Shown here: positions 18,269-26,533 of the stretch, piece after piece | How positions within the stretch are numbered: position 1 is the first letter of the stretch | How the letters are laid out: every line of letters starts with the position of its first letter | Assembly (NCBI RefSeq): GCF_007096885.1 | Contig: NZ_VJNO01000029.1 | Span: forward strand, 23,844-87,843 | Origin: Streptomyces sp. 130 | Lineage (GTDB): Bacteria > Actinomycetota > Actinomycetes > Streptomycetales > Streptomycetaceae | Length of the DNA stretch: 64,000 bases | Direction: 5' to 3' | Program-made: the position numbers and the translations under genes | Notes under the pieces: generated by a model | What the model was told of the DNA's origin: nothing | Database searches by the model: none | Seen by the model: only the letters and a program-made list of their open reading frames with translations

Positions 18269-19609
18269 ATGTCTGTCGACACCGTGTCCCTGACCGGCTG
18301 GGGCCGCACCGCCCCGACGACCGCGCTGCGTTTCCGCCCCCGGAGTTACGAGGAGGCCGCGGCGACCGTGCTGGGCTGCGGGCCGCGCGGTTCGATCGCG
18401 CGGGGCCTGGGCCGGACGCACGGCGACGCGGCGCAGAACGCCGGTGGTTCGGTCCTCGACATGACGGCGCTGGACCGGGTCCGGACCATCGACGCGGCGG
18501 CCGGCCTGGTGGTCTGCGACGCGGGCACGACCCTGCACCGGCTGCGCGAGGTGATGCTGCCGCTCGGCTGGTTCCCGCCGGTCGTCCCCGGCGGGCGCTA
18601 CGTCACGGTGGGCGGCGCGATCGGCTCGGACGCGCACGGCGACAACCACCGCGCGGCCGGCTCCTTCTCCCGGCACGTCACGGAGTTCACGCTGCTCACC
18701 GCCGGCGGCGAGGTCTGTACGGTGCGCCCGGGCACCCCGCTCTTCGACGCGACCGCCGGCGGCCTCGGCCTGACCGGGGTCATCCTCTCGGCCACGCTCC
18801 GGTTCCGGCCCGTCACCACCGCCCTGATGTCGGTCGACACCGAGCGGGCGGCCGGCCTGGACGACCTGCTGGCCCGGATGGCGCGCGGCCACCGCCCCTA
18901 CGAGTACGCCCGGATCGACCTCACCGCCCGGGGCCGGGCCACCGGCCGCGGCGTCCTGGTCCGCGCGGACCACGTCCCGGTGCGGGCGCTCCCGGCGCAC
19001 GCCCGGCGCACCGCCCTCTCCGCCGGTCCGGCGCGCCGTCCCGCCGCGCCGCCGCTCCTCCCCCGCCTCTTCGGCCGGCTGTCCGCCACCGCGCTCAACG
19101 AGATCGGCTACCGCTGCGCGCCCCGGTCCCGCGCCGGCGAACTCCAGCCGCTGGGCGCCTTCTTCCGCACCCTGGACGCCCGGCCGCACAGCAACCGCGT
19201 CTCCCCCACCGGCGGGCGCATCCACTACGCGTTCCTGGTCGGGCACGGACAGGAGGAGACGCTGCGGCGGATCGTCGGGCGCATCGCCCGCAGCCGCTGC
19301 CCGTCCTTCCGCGCGGTGCTCAGGCGGTGCGGCGAGGGCGGTCCCGGCTGGCTGTCCTTCCCGGCGCCCGGCTGGCACCTCTCCCTCGATCTGCCGGCCG
19401 GGCTGCCGGGGCTCGCCCGCTTCCTCGACTCGCTGGACGAGGAGGTGGCGGCGGCGGGCGGCCGGGTCTCCCTGACGGAGGACGCCCGGCTGCGCCCCGA
19501 CGCGCTCGCCGCGATGTACCCGCGGCTGCCCGACTTCCGGGCGCTGCGGGCCGAACTGGACCCGAACGGGGCGTTCCGCTCGGACCTGTCCCGCCGGCTG
19601 TCGCTGTAG
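18269..19609 (+). CDS. DprE1-like FAD-dependent oxidase
   Basis: FAD-linked oxidase related to decaprenylphospho-beta-D-ribose 2-oxidase (DprE1), which with DprE2 epimerises polyprenyl-phosphoribose to the arabinose donor. The FAD-binding PCMH domain shows VPGGRYVTVGGAIGSDAHG followed by DNHRAAGSFSRHV, very close to the DprE1 signature. The C-terminal half has GWLSFPAPGWHLSLDLP; from memory the mycobacterial segment ends with a Cys at the position that is Ser here. 446 aa fits the family. The DprE2-like gene follows after 29 bp, which strongly supports the assignment. Streptomyces do not make mycolyl-arabinogalactan, so the product pathway is open. Confidence 0.85.
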   Translation: MSVDTVSLTGWGRTAPTTALRFRPRSYEEAAATVLGCGPRGSIARGLGRTHGDAAQNAGGSVLDMTALDRVRTIDAAAGLVVCDAGTTLHRLREVMLPLGWFPPVVPGGRYVTVGGAIGSDAHGDNHRAAGSFSRHVTEFTLLTAGGEVCTVRPGTPLFDATAGGLGLTGVILSATLRFRPVTTALMSVDTERAAGLDDLLARMARGHRPYEYARIDLTARGRATGRGVLVRADHVPVRALPAHARRTALSAGPARRPAAPPLLPRLFGRLSATALNEIGYRCAPRSRAGELQPLGAFFRTLDARPHSNRVSPTGGRIHYAFLVGHGQEETLRRIVGRIARSRCPSFRAVLRRCGEGGPGWLSFPAPGWHLSLDLPAGLPGLARFLDSLDEEVAAAGGRVSLTEDARLRPDALAAMYPRLPDFRALRAELDPNGAFRSDLSRRLSL

Positions 19610-19638
19610 ACCCCTCTCCCCCTGCAAGGAGCGTTCCC

Positions 19639-20427
19639 GTGAAGGATGCCTTCGGTGCCCCGCAGTCCCTGCTCGTCCTCGGCGGCACGTCGGAGATCGG
19701 GCTCGCCACCGCACGCCGGCTGATCGCCCACCGCACCCGCACGGTCTGGCTGGCCGGCCGCCCCTCGCCCGCCCTGGAGGCGGCGGCGGAGGACCTGCGC
19801 CACCGGGGGGCGTACGTGCAGACCGTGGCGTTCGACGCGCTGGACACCGAGTCCCACGAGACCGTCCTGGGCAAGATCTTCGCCGAGGGCGACATCGACA
19901 TGGTGCTCCTCGCCTTCGGCATCGCGGGCGACCAGGAGCGCGACGAGGAGGAACCGCTCGCGGCGGTCCGGGTGGCGCAGACCAACTACACCGGCGCGGT
20001 CTCCGCCGGTCTGGTGTGCGCGGGCGCGCTCCAGGCGCAGGGGCACGGCTCGCTGGTGGTGCTGTCCTCGGTGGCCGGTGAGCGGGCCCGGCGCGCGGAC
20101 TTCATCTACGGGTCGAGCAAGGCGGGCCTGGACGTGTTCACGCAGGGCCTCGGCGACGCGCTGCACGGCACGGGGGTGCACGTGATGGTGGTGCGGCCCG
20201 GGCTGGTGGTGCCGGACGCGGCGGCGGTGCGGAGGGCCGGGGGGCCGCTGGCGACGGTGCCGTTCACCCGGACGCCGCTGGTGACGACGCCCGGTGCGGT
20301 GGCGGACGCGATCGTGACCGGGCTGCGCAGGCGCCAGGAGACGGTGTGGGTGCCGGGGGCGCTGCGCGCGGTGATGTCCGCGCTGCGGCACGTCCCCCGG
20401 CCGCTGTTCCGGCGGCTGCCGGTGTAG
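19639..20427 (+). CDS. DprE2-like short-chain dehydrogenase
   Basis: SDR-family reductase, 262 aa, matching decaprenylphospho-beta-D-erythro-pentofuranosid-2-ulose 2-reductase, the second step of the DprE1/E2 epimerisation. The Rossmann motif is GGTSEIG near the N-terminus, and the catalytic set is SSVAGERARRADFIYGSSKAG (Ser, then Tyr-xxx-Lys). GTG 19639 has AAGGA 8 nt upstream. It is surely cotranscribed with the DprE1-like gene and stops 7 bp from the convergent 2H phosphoesterase gene. Confidence 0.88.
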   Translation: MKDAFGAPQSLLVLGGTSEIGLATARRLIAHRTRTVWLAGRPSPALEAAAEDLRHRGAYVQTVAFDALDTESHETVLGKIFAEGDIDMVLLAFGIAGDQERDEEEPLAAVRVAQTNYTGAVSAGLVCAGALQAQGHGSLVVLSSVAGERARRADFIYGSSKAGLDVFTQGLGDALHGTGVHVMVVRPGLVVPDAAAVRRAGGPLATVPFTRTPLVTTPGAVADAIVTGLRRRQETVWVPGALRAVMSALRHVPRPLFRRLPV

Positions 20428-20434
20428 GGCGCGG

Positions 20435-21028
20435 TCACGGGTGCAGAGAGGGGGCGTCCAGGGTGCTGCCGCTCTGCGCGGGGACGGCGGGACCGGTGCC
20501 GCCGGCGCCGAACGGGAACTCGTTGATCTTGCGCCAGACGCGGTCCAGCCGGCCCTGCTCGTACAGCGCGAAGGAGCCGCAGATCCAGGACGCCTCGTAG
20601 TCGGCGAGCTCCTCGTACGCCCGGTCCATCGCCGCTTCGGGGATGTCGTGGGCGACGGTCACGTGCGGGTGGTACGGGAACTGGAGCTCGCGCACCAGGG
20701 GCCCGGAGGCGTCCCGTACCCGCTTCTGGAGCCAGGAGCAGGCCGAGGCGCCCTCGACCACCTGGACGAAGACGACCGGCGAGAGCGGGCGGAAGGTGCC
20801 CGTGCCGGACAGCCGCATCGGGAAGGGCCGGCCGCCGGTCGCGATCGAGGCGAGGTGCGCCTCGATCGCGGGCAGGTCGGCCGCCTCGGCCTCGGTCGGC
20901 GGCAGAAGGGTGACGTGGGTGGGAATGCCGTGTGCGGCAGGGTCCCCGAAGCTCGCGCGGCGCTCCTGGAGCAGGCTGCCGTAGGGCTCCGGGACCGCGA
21001 TCGAAACGCCGAGCGTTACGGTCCCCAC
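20435..21028 (-). CDS. 2'-5' RNA ligase / 2H phosphoesterase family protein
   Basis: A 197-aa member of the 2H (LigT-like) phosphoesterase superfamily, which acts on 2',3'-cyclic phosphates or 2'-5' bonds in RNA and nucleotides. Both diagnostic HxTx motifs are present: HVTL at residues 38-41 and HVTV near residue 125. The GTG at 21028 has a strong AAGGAG ribosome site 7 nt upstream. It lies downstream of trpS on the same strand, separated by 107 bp with a likely terminator. The true substrate is not known. Confidence 0.85.
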   Translation of the reverse strand: MGTVTLGVSIAVPEPYGSLLQERRASFGDPAAHGIPTHVTLLPPTEAEAADLPAIEAHLASIATGGRPFPMRLSGTGTFRPLSPVVFVQVVEGASACSWLQKRVRDASGPLVRELQFPYHPHVTVAHDIPEAAMDRAYEELADYEASWICGSFALYEQGRLDRVWRKINEFPFGAGGTGPAVPAQSGSTLDAPSLHP

Positions 21029-21076
21029 GTCGTTCTCCTTCACTCCTCGGTGGTCTGTTTTCAGCCAAGGGCGGCC

Positions 21077-21107
21077 GCAGACTTCACGCCGCAAGTGTGC
21101 CGTCTGC
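21077..21107 (-). terminator. Likely terminator of trpS
   Basis: GCAGAC (21077-21082) pairs with GTCTGC (21102-21107), with further CAC/GTG pairing possible inside, shortly after the trpS stop. Confidence 0.4.
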
Positions 21108-21135
21108 GAGCCCTGTGCCGCCAGGGTCCTTGGAC

Positions 21136-22149
21136 TCAGTGCTTCGCGGGCAGAAGACCCATCCGGTCGTAGGTGAGCGCCAGCGTCTCGGCCGCCACGG
21201 CCCGCGCCTTCTCGGCACCCTCGGCCAGGATGGAGTCCAGCGTCTCCGGGTCGTCCAGGTATTCCTGCGTACGCGTGCGGAACGGTGTGACGAAGTCGAC
21301 CATGACCTCGGCCAGGTCCGTCTTCAGCGCGCCGTAGCCCTTGCCCTCGTACTTCTGCTCCAGCTCCGGCACCGAGGCGCCGGTGAGCGTCGAGTAGATC
21401 GTCAGCAGATTGCTGACGCCGGGCTTCTCGGCGCGGTCGAAGCGGATCACCGTGTCCGTGTCCGTGACGGCGCTCTTCACCTTCTTGGCGGTGGTCTTCG
21501 GCTCGTCCAGGAGGTTGATCAGGCCCTTCGGGTTCGCCGTCGACTTGCTCATCTTCGAGGACGGGTCCTGGAGGTCGTAGATCTTCGCCGTCTCCTTGAG
21601 GATGTACGGGTCCGGGACGGTGAAGGTCTCGCCGTAGGTGCTGTTGAAACGCTCGGCGAGATTGCGGGTCAGCTCCAGGTGCTGGCGCTGGTCCTCGCCC
21701 ACCGGGACCTGGTCGGCCTGGTAGAGGAGGATGTCGGCGACCATCAGCATGGGGTAGGTGAACAGGCCGACCGTGGTGCGGTCGGCGCCGTGCCGGGCGG
21801 ACTTGTCCTTGAACTGCGTCATGCGGGACGCCTCGCCGAACCCGGCCAGGCAGTTCATGACCCAGCCCAGCTGGGCGTGCTCGGGCACATGGCTCTGGAT
21901 GAACAGCGTGCAGCGCTCGGGGTCGAGCCCGGCGGCCAGCAACTGGGCGACGGCGAACCGGGTGTTGGCCCGCAGCTGCGCCGGGTCCTGGGCGACGGTG
22001 ATCGCGTGCAGGTCGACCACCATGTAGAAGGCGTCGTGGGACTCCTGCAGGGCCACCCACTGGCGGACCGCGCCGAGGTAGTTGCCGAGGTGGAACGAGC
22101 CGGAGGTGGGCTGGATTCCGGAGAGCACGCGGGGACGTTCAGAGGCCAT
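21136..22149 (-). CDS. trpS: Tryptophanyl-tRNA synthetase
   Basis: Class I aminoacyl-tRNA synthetase that charges tRNA-Trp, 337 aa. The HIGH-type motif is HLGN (GIQPTSGSFHLGNYLGAV) and the KMSKS loop is complete (SSKMSKSTANPKG). MVVDLHAITV and YPMLMVADILLYQADQVPVG are typical. S. coelicolor has two TrpRS enzymes; by its genomic place this corresponds to the housekeeping one rather than the indolmycin-inducible one. I see no T-box or attenuator in the 179-bp divergent upstream region. Confidence 0.96.
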   Translation of the reverse strand: MASERPRVLSGIQPTSGSFHLGNYLGAVRQWVALQESHDAFYMVVDLHAITVAQDPAQLRANTRFAVAQLLAAGLDPERCTLFIQSHVPEHAQLGWVMNCLAGFGEASRMTQFKDKSARHGADRTTVGLFTYPMLMVADILLYQADQVPVGEDQRQHLELTRNLAERFNSTYGETFTVPDPYILKETAKIYDLQDPSSKMSKSTANPKGLINLLDEPKTTAKKVKSAVTDTDTVIRFDRAEKPGVSNLLTIYSTLTGASVPELEQKYEGKGYGALKTDLAEVMVDFVTPFRTRTQEYLDDPETLDSILAEGAEKARAVAAETLALTYDRMGLLPAKH

Positions 22150-22328
22150 GGGCTCATTGTCTCAGGTGTGCGGCCCTTCCCGGGCGCCCGGTGGAGGAAT
22201 CGCCCGACGGGCCGCCGCGGTGGAAAACGCGGGCGCGCCGTGAACCGGAGGTTTCCTCGCGGAGGAACCGACCGACGATACAAAGTGGGCCCACCCAAGG
22301 CTCACGCCGCACGACGATCGGAGATCCC

Positions 22329-23534
22329 GTGTCGACCACGGACAACGCCATCGCCTCCGCCGAGGCGCACAGCGCGCACAACTACCACCCGCTGCCCGTC
22401 GTCGTCGCCACGGCGGACGGGGCCTGGATGACCGATGTCGAGGGCCGCCGCTACCTCGACCTGCTCGCCGGTTACTCGGCGCTCAATTTCGGCCACAACA
22501 ACCGCCGGCTCACCGACGCGGCGCGGGCGCAGCTGGAGCGGGTCACGCTCACCTCCCGGGCCTTCCACCACGACCGGTTCGCCGACTTCTGCACCCGCCT
22601 GGCGGAGCTGTGCGGCATGGAGATGGTGCTCCCGATGAACACCGGGGCGGAGGCCGTCGAGACGGCGGTGAAGACCGCCCGCAAGTGGGGTTACCGGGTC
22701 AAGGGCGTACCGGACGGCATGGCGAAGATCATCGTCGCCGCCGACAACTTCCACGGCCGCACGACCACGGTCATCAGCTTCTCCACGGACCCGGAGGCCC
22801 GCGCCGACTTCGGCCCGTACACCCCGGGGTTCGAGATCGTGCCGTACGGGGATCTCACCGCGATGCGCGAGGCCATGACGGAGAACACCGTGGCCGTGCT
22901 CATCGAGCCGATCCAGGGCGAGGCGGGTGTCCTGGTGCCGCCGCCGGGCTATCTCGCCGGGGTGCGGGAGCTGACCCGCGAGCGGAACGTGCTGTTCGTC
23001 GCGGACGAGATCCAGTCCGGTCTGGGCCGGACCGGGAAGACCTTCGCCTGCGAGCACGAGGGCGTCGTGCCGGACGTGTACCTCCTGGGCAAGGCGCTCG
23101 GCGGCGGCGTGGTGCCGGTGTCGGCCGTGGTGTCGTCGGCGGCGGTGCTCGGTGTGTACCGCCCCGGGGAGCACGGCTCGACGTTCGGCGGGAACCCGCT
23201 GGCCTGCGCGGTGGCGCTGGAGGTCATCGACATGCTGAACACCGGCGAGTACCAGCAGCGCGCCGCCGAGCTGGGCGACCACCTCCACCACGAGCTGGGG
23301 CTCCTGGCGGGCGGGGGCGCGGTCCGGGCCGTCCGGGGGCGCGGGCTGTGGGCGGGCGTGGACATCGAGCCGGAGCTGGGCACGGGCCGGGAGATCTCCG
23401 AGCGGCTGATGGAGCGCCGGGTCCTGGTGAAGGACACCCACGGCTCCACGATCCGGATCGCCCCGCCCCTGGTGATCGGCAAGGAGGACCTGGACTGGGG
23501 GCTCGACCAGCTGCGGGAGGTGCTGCGAGGCTGA
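22329..23534 (+). CDS. rocD: Ornithine--oxo-acid aminotransferase
   Basis: PLP enzyme transferring the delta-amino group of ornithine to 2-oxoglutarate, linking arginine/ornithine catabolism to proline and glutamate. It is 401 aa. Motifs: MNTGAEAVETAVKTARKWGY, then ADEIQSGLGRTGK, and the PLP lysine in LLGKALGGGVVPVSAV. GTG 22329 has GGAG 6 nt upstream. Class III aminotransferases vary in substrate, but the overall match is to ornithine aminotransferase. Its stop codon lies at the first unit of a tandem repeat (23530-23780). Confidence 0.88.
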   Translation: MSTTDNAIASAEAHSAHNYHPLPVVVATADGAWMTDVEGRRYLDLLAGYSALNFGHNNRRLTDAARAQLERVTLTSRAFHHDRFADFCTRLAELCGMEMVLPMNTGAEAVETAVKTARKWGYRVKGVPDGMAKIIVAADNFHGRTTTVISFSTDPEARADFGPYTPGFEIVPYGDLTAMREAMTENTVAVLIEPIQGEAGVLVPPPGYLAGVRELTRERNVLFVADEIQSGLGRTGKTFACEHEGVVPDVYLLGKALGGGVVPVSAVVSSAAVLGVYRPGEHGSTFGGNPLACAVALEVIDMLNTGEYQQRAAELGDHLHHELGLLAGGGAVRAVRGRGLWAGVDIEPELGTGREISERLMERRVLVKDTHGSTIRIAPPLVIGKEDLDWGLDQLREVLRG

Positions 23535-23780
23535 CACCGGGGCCGGACGCGGACCGGAAAGCGCCCCGGCGCCCGCCCCTCAGCCGAGCACCCCCAGCAC
23601 CTCGACCACCTGCGGAGCTGACACCGGGGCCGGACGCGGACCGGAAAGCGACCCGGCCCCCGCCACTCAGCCGAGCACCCCCAGCACCTCAACCACCTGC
23701 GGGAGGCCCTGCGGAGCTGACACCGGGGCCGGACGCGGACCAGGAGGCGACCCGGCGCCCGCCCCTCAGCCGAGCACCCG
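23530..23780. repeat. Three-copy tandem repeat joining the rocD and MocR gene ends
   Basis: Units begin with GCTGACACCGGGGCCGGACG at 23530, 23617 and 23716, giving periods of 87 and 99 bp; the second unit has a 12-bp insertion near its end. The first unit starts in the rocD stop region, and each unit contains a copy of the 3' end of the minus-strand MocR gene (CTCAGCCGAGCACCC), the third being the real gene end. It looks like a tandem duplication of the junction between two convergent genes. Confidence 0.9.
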
Positions 23781-25172
23781 CAGCAGCGCCTCCAGCGACC
23801 CCGCCCACGCACTGTCCGTCGGCGTGCCGTAGCCGATGACCAGCGCCTCGCGCTTCAGCCCGGCGTCCGGGTGGCGGAAGAAGCCCAGGCCCTCGACCGC
23901 GAGGCCCTGCCAGGCCGCCGCCCGGATCACCTCGGCCTCGGTGCCCTCCGGCAGTTCGAGGACGGCGTGCAGCCCGGCGGCGATCCCGCTGACCCGGACC
24001 TCCGGCGCGCGCTCGGCCAGCGCCGCGACGAGCTGGTCGCGGCGGTTGCGGTAGCGCAGCCGCACGGACCGCACGTGCCGGTCGTACGCCCCCGAGGCCA
24101 TGAACTCCGCCAGCGTCAGCTGGTCCAGCGCGCCCGGCGCCCAGTCGCTCGCCCCCTTCGCCTCGACGACCCCGTCGGCCAGGGCGCGCGGCACCACCAT
24201 CCAGCCGAGCCGCAGCCCCGGGGCCATGGACTTGCTGGCGCTGCCCAGATAGACGACGCGTTCCGGGTCTAGGCCCTGGAGGGCGCCGACCGGCTGGCGG
24301 TCGTACCGGAACTCGCCGTCGTAGTCGTCCTCCAGGATCAGCCCGCCGGTGGCCCGGGCCCAGTCGACGGCCGCCGCCCGCCGGTCCGGGTGGAGCGGGA
24401 CGCCCGTGGGGAACTGGTGCGCCGGGGTCAGCAGGACCGCGCCCGCGTGGCGCAGGGTGTGCAGCTCGGCGGTCCGGGTGCCGAACTCGTCGAGCGGCAG
24501 GCAGGGGATGCGCAGCCCGGCGTCGGCGAGCAGGCGGGTGTGGACGCCGAGACCGTACGACTCGACGGCCACCTCGCGCACCCGGCGCGCCCGCAGCACC
24601 TTGCCGAGCAGCATCAGGGCGTGCACGAAGCCGGAGCAGACGATGATCCGGTCCGGGTCGGCGTACACCCCGCGCGCCCGGGCCAGGTACTCGGCGAGGA
24701 CGGTGCGCAGTTCGACGCGACCGCGCGGGTCTCCGTAGCCGAAGGCGTCGTTCGGCGCGGCGGACAGGGCGCGCCGGGCGGCCTTCAGCCATTCGGCGCG
24801 CGGGAAGGTGGCCAGGTCGGGGGTGCCCGGCTTGAGGTTGTACGCCGCCTGACCCCGCGGCGGCTTCGCCCGGGAAGGCGTGGCCGCCGCCAGGGGCCGG
24901 GGGTCGGCGCGGCGGGCCACCCGGGTGCCGGAGCCCTGGCGGGCGGTGAGCCAGCCCTCGGCGACGAGCTCCGCGTAGGCGTCGGCGACGGTGTTGCGGG
25001 CGATGCCGAGGTCGGCGGCGAGCGTCCGGGAGGACGGCAGGCGGGTGCCGGGCGACAGGCGGCCGGTGCGGACGGCCTCGCGCAGGGCGTCCATCAGGCC
25101 GGCCCGCAGACCGGTTGAGCCGGTCGGGTCGATATGGAGGTCGGCGCCGAAAGTGGCCCAGTCATCCGTCAT
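23766..25172 (-). CDS. MocR-type (GntR/aminotransferase) transcriptional regulator
   Basis: A 468-aa fusion of an N-terminal GntR winged helix (TRLPSSRTLAADLGIARNTV, then ADAYAELVAEGWLTARQGSG) with a fold-type I aminotransferase domain that binds PLP (lysine in YLGSASKSMAPGLRLGWM). This is the MocR/PdxR architecture, in which PLP or a PLP-amino acid adduct controls DNA binding. It is divergent from a carboxymuconolactone-decarboxylase-like gene with only 47 bp between the two ATGs, so it probably controls both. TATGGT 8 nt before the ATG suggests a leaderless transcript. Confidence 0.9.
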   Translation of the reverse strand: MTDDWATFGADLHIDPTGSTGLRAGLMDALREAVRTGRLSPGTRLPSSRTLAADLGIARNTVADAYAELVAEGWLTARQGSGTRVARRADPRPLAAATPSRAKPPRGQAAYNLKPGTPDLATFPRAEWLKAARRALSAAPNDAFGYGDPRGRVELRTVLAEYLARARGVYADPDRIIVCSGFVHALMLLGKVLRARRVREVAVESYGLGVHTRLLADAGLRIPCLPLDEFGTRTAELHTLRHAGAVLLTPAHQFPTGVPLHPDRRAAAVDWARATGGLILEDDYDGEFRYDRQPVGALQGLDPERVVYLGSASKSMAPGLRLGWMVVPRALADGVVEAKGASDWAPGALDQLTLAEFMASGAYDRHVRSVRLRYRNRRDQLVAALAERAPEVRVSGIAAGLHAVLELPEGTEAEVIRAAAWQGLAVEGLGFFRHPDAGLKREALVIGYGTPTDSAWAGSLEALLRVLG

Positions 25173-25212
25173 GGAAATGGACCATACCGCTGCGCCACTC
25201 TCCGCGTAGCGT
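25171..25212. promoter_or_regulatory. Compact divergent promoter, both transcripts probably leaderless
   Basis: Plus strand: TAGCGT at 25207-25212, then 7 nt, then ATG 25220. Minus strand: TATGGT (25186 to 25181), then 8 nt, then ATG 25172. The sequence ATGGAAATGGACCAT at 25171-25185 holds a direct repeat of ATGG and a palindrome ATGG-A-CCAT over the minus-strand start, a candidate autoregulatory operator. Confidence 0.5.
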
Positions 25213-25219
25213 TGGGGGC

Positions 25220-25729
25220 ATGACGACGAACGAGAACAGCGACAGCGCCTCCGGCTACTGCCCCGAGCACACCCCCCGCCTGGCCTGGGCGCAGCACGCC
25301 CCCGACGTCTACAAGGCGATGGTCCGCCTGGACGCCGCCTCCCGCAGGGGTGTCGACCCGGTGATCGGCGAGCTGGTGAAGATCCGTGCCTCGCAGATCA
25401 ACCACTGCGCGTCCTGCCTGGACATGCACACCAAGGACGCGCTCGCGGCGGGCGAGTCCGTGCAGCGGATCGTCCAGCTCAGCGCGTGGGAGGAGTCGCG
25501 GCACTTCTACACGCCGAAGGAGATCGCCGCGATCGAGCTGACCGAGGCGGTGACCGTGCTGACCGACGGCTTCGTCCCGGACGAGGTGTACGCGCGGGCC
25601 GCGAAGCACTTCGGCGAGGAGGAGCTGGCCCACCTCCTCGGCGCGATCATCACGATCAACGCCTGGAACCGGTTCCAGGTGGCCACGCGCATGGTGCCGG
25701 GCCACTACACGCCGGGCGACCACGGCTGA
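25220..25729 (+). CDS. Carboxymuconolactone decarboxylase (AhpD-like) family protein
   Basis: A 169-aa AhpD-like protein. The active-site pattern CASCLDMH (Cys-x2-Cys-x3-His) in ASQINHCASCLDMHTKDAL is complete, so a peroxidase or thiol-redox role is more likely than decarboxylation. LLGAIITINAWNRFQVATRM is the usual family C-terminus. The ATG at 25220 is placed by the -10 box 7 nt upstream. The next gene begins 9 nt after its stop, indicating an operon controlled by the divergent MocR regulator. Confidence 0.88.
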   Translation: MTTNENSDSASGYCPEHTPRLAWAQHAPDVYKAMVRLDAASRRGVDPVIGELVKIRASQINHCASCLDMHTKDALAAGESVQRIVQLSAWEESRHFYTPKEIAAIELTEAVTVLTDGFVPDEVYARAAKHFGEEELAHLLGAIITINAWNRFQVATRMVPGHYTPGDHG

Positions 25730-25737
25730 GCGGCCCG

Positions 25738-26460
25738 GTGACCGCGTCCGGCCTGCGGGCCCTGCACCGCGGCCGCGCCCCGGGCGACCCCCTGGTCCTC
25801 CCCGGCCCGTGGGACGCAGCGAGCGCCCGGGTCTTCGCGGACGCAGGTTTCCCCGCGCTCGCCACGCCGAGCGCGGGGGTCGCCGCGTCCTTGGGCTACG
25901 AGGACGGCGCGACACCCGCCGCCGAGATGTTCGCGGCGGTGGCGCGGATCGCCCGGGCCGTCCCCGTACCGGTCTCCGCCGACATCGAGGCGGGCTACGG
26001 GCTGGCGGCCGGCGAGCTGGTGGAGCGGCTGCTCGCGGCCGGGGCCGCCGGCTGCAATCTGGAGGACACGGTGGACGGGGTCCTGCTGGACGCCGGAGCG
26101 CAGGCGGACCGGCTGGCCGCGGTGCGGGCGGCGGCCGGGGACGCGCTCTTCGTGAACGCCCGCATCGACACGTACGTCACGGGCGTCCCGGACGGGGTGG
26201 ACCCGGCGGCGGAGACCCTGCGCCGGGCGCGGCTCTACGCGGCGGCGGGCGCGGACTGCGTGTACCCGATCCTGGCCCCGCCCGAGGTGTTCGGGCCGCT
26301 GGCCGGTGCGCTGCCGGGGCTGCCGCTGAACGCGCTGGCCCGCCCGGACGGGCCGGGGCCGGGCCGGCTCGGTGAGCTGGGCGCGACCCGGATCACCTTC
26401 GGGCCGGGCCTCCAGCGCCGGGCGATGGCGGCGGTGCGGGAGATCGCGGCCGGGCTCTGA
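25738..26460 (+). CDS. Isocitrate lyase/PEP mutase superfamily protein
   Basis: A 240-aa TIM-barrel enzyme of the isocitrate lyase/phosphoenolpyruvate mutase superfamily. SADIEAGYG (metal-binding Asp) and GCNLEDTVDG match the PEP mutase/oxaloacetate hydrolase-like branch; the KKCGH catalytic loop of isocitrate lyase is absent, so it is not a glyoxylate-cycle enzyme. GTG 25738 follows the upstream stop by 9 nt. From memory, this MocR/AhpD-like/PEP-mutase-like trio recurs in Streptomyces, which suggests a small catabolic or detoxification unit, substrate unknown. Confidence 0.85.
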   Translation: MTASGLRALHRGRAPGDPLVLPGPWDAASARVFADAGFPALATPSAGVAASLGYEDGATPAAEMFAAVARIARAVPVPVSADIEAGYGLAAGELVERLLAAGAAGCNLEDTVDGVLLDAGAQADRLAAVRAAAGDALFVNARIDTYVTGVPDGVDPAAETLRRARLYAAAGADCVYPILAPPEVFGPLAGALPGLPLNALARPDGPGPGRLGELGATRITFGPGLQRRAMAAVREIAAGL

Positions 26461-26468
26461 CCCCGTGG

Positions 26469-26516
26469 ACACGCCACGCCCCCGGCGGCCGTGCGGCTGC
26501 CGGGGGCGTGGCGTGT
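26469..26516. terminator. Strong bidirectional terminator
   Basis: A perfect 18-bp inverted repeat (26469-26486 with 26499-26516, beginning ACACGCCACGCC) with a 12-nt loop stands between the convergent PEP-mutase-like gene and mdh. Confidence 0.9.
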
Positions 26517-26533
26517 GCGCCTGGGGCGGTGTC

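Noticed and set aside
22150..22328. T-box or attenuator in front of trpS
   Set aside because: No specifier-loop layout, T-box sequence or Trp-rich leader peptide could be found in the spacer.
25738..26460. Isocitrate lyase of the glyoxylate cycle
   Set aside because: The protein is only 240 aa and lacks the KKCGH catalytic loop, so it belongs to the PEP-mutase-like branch.
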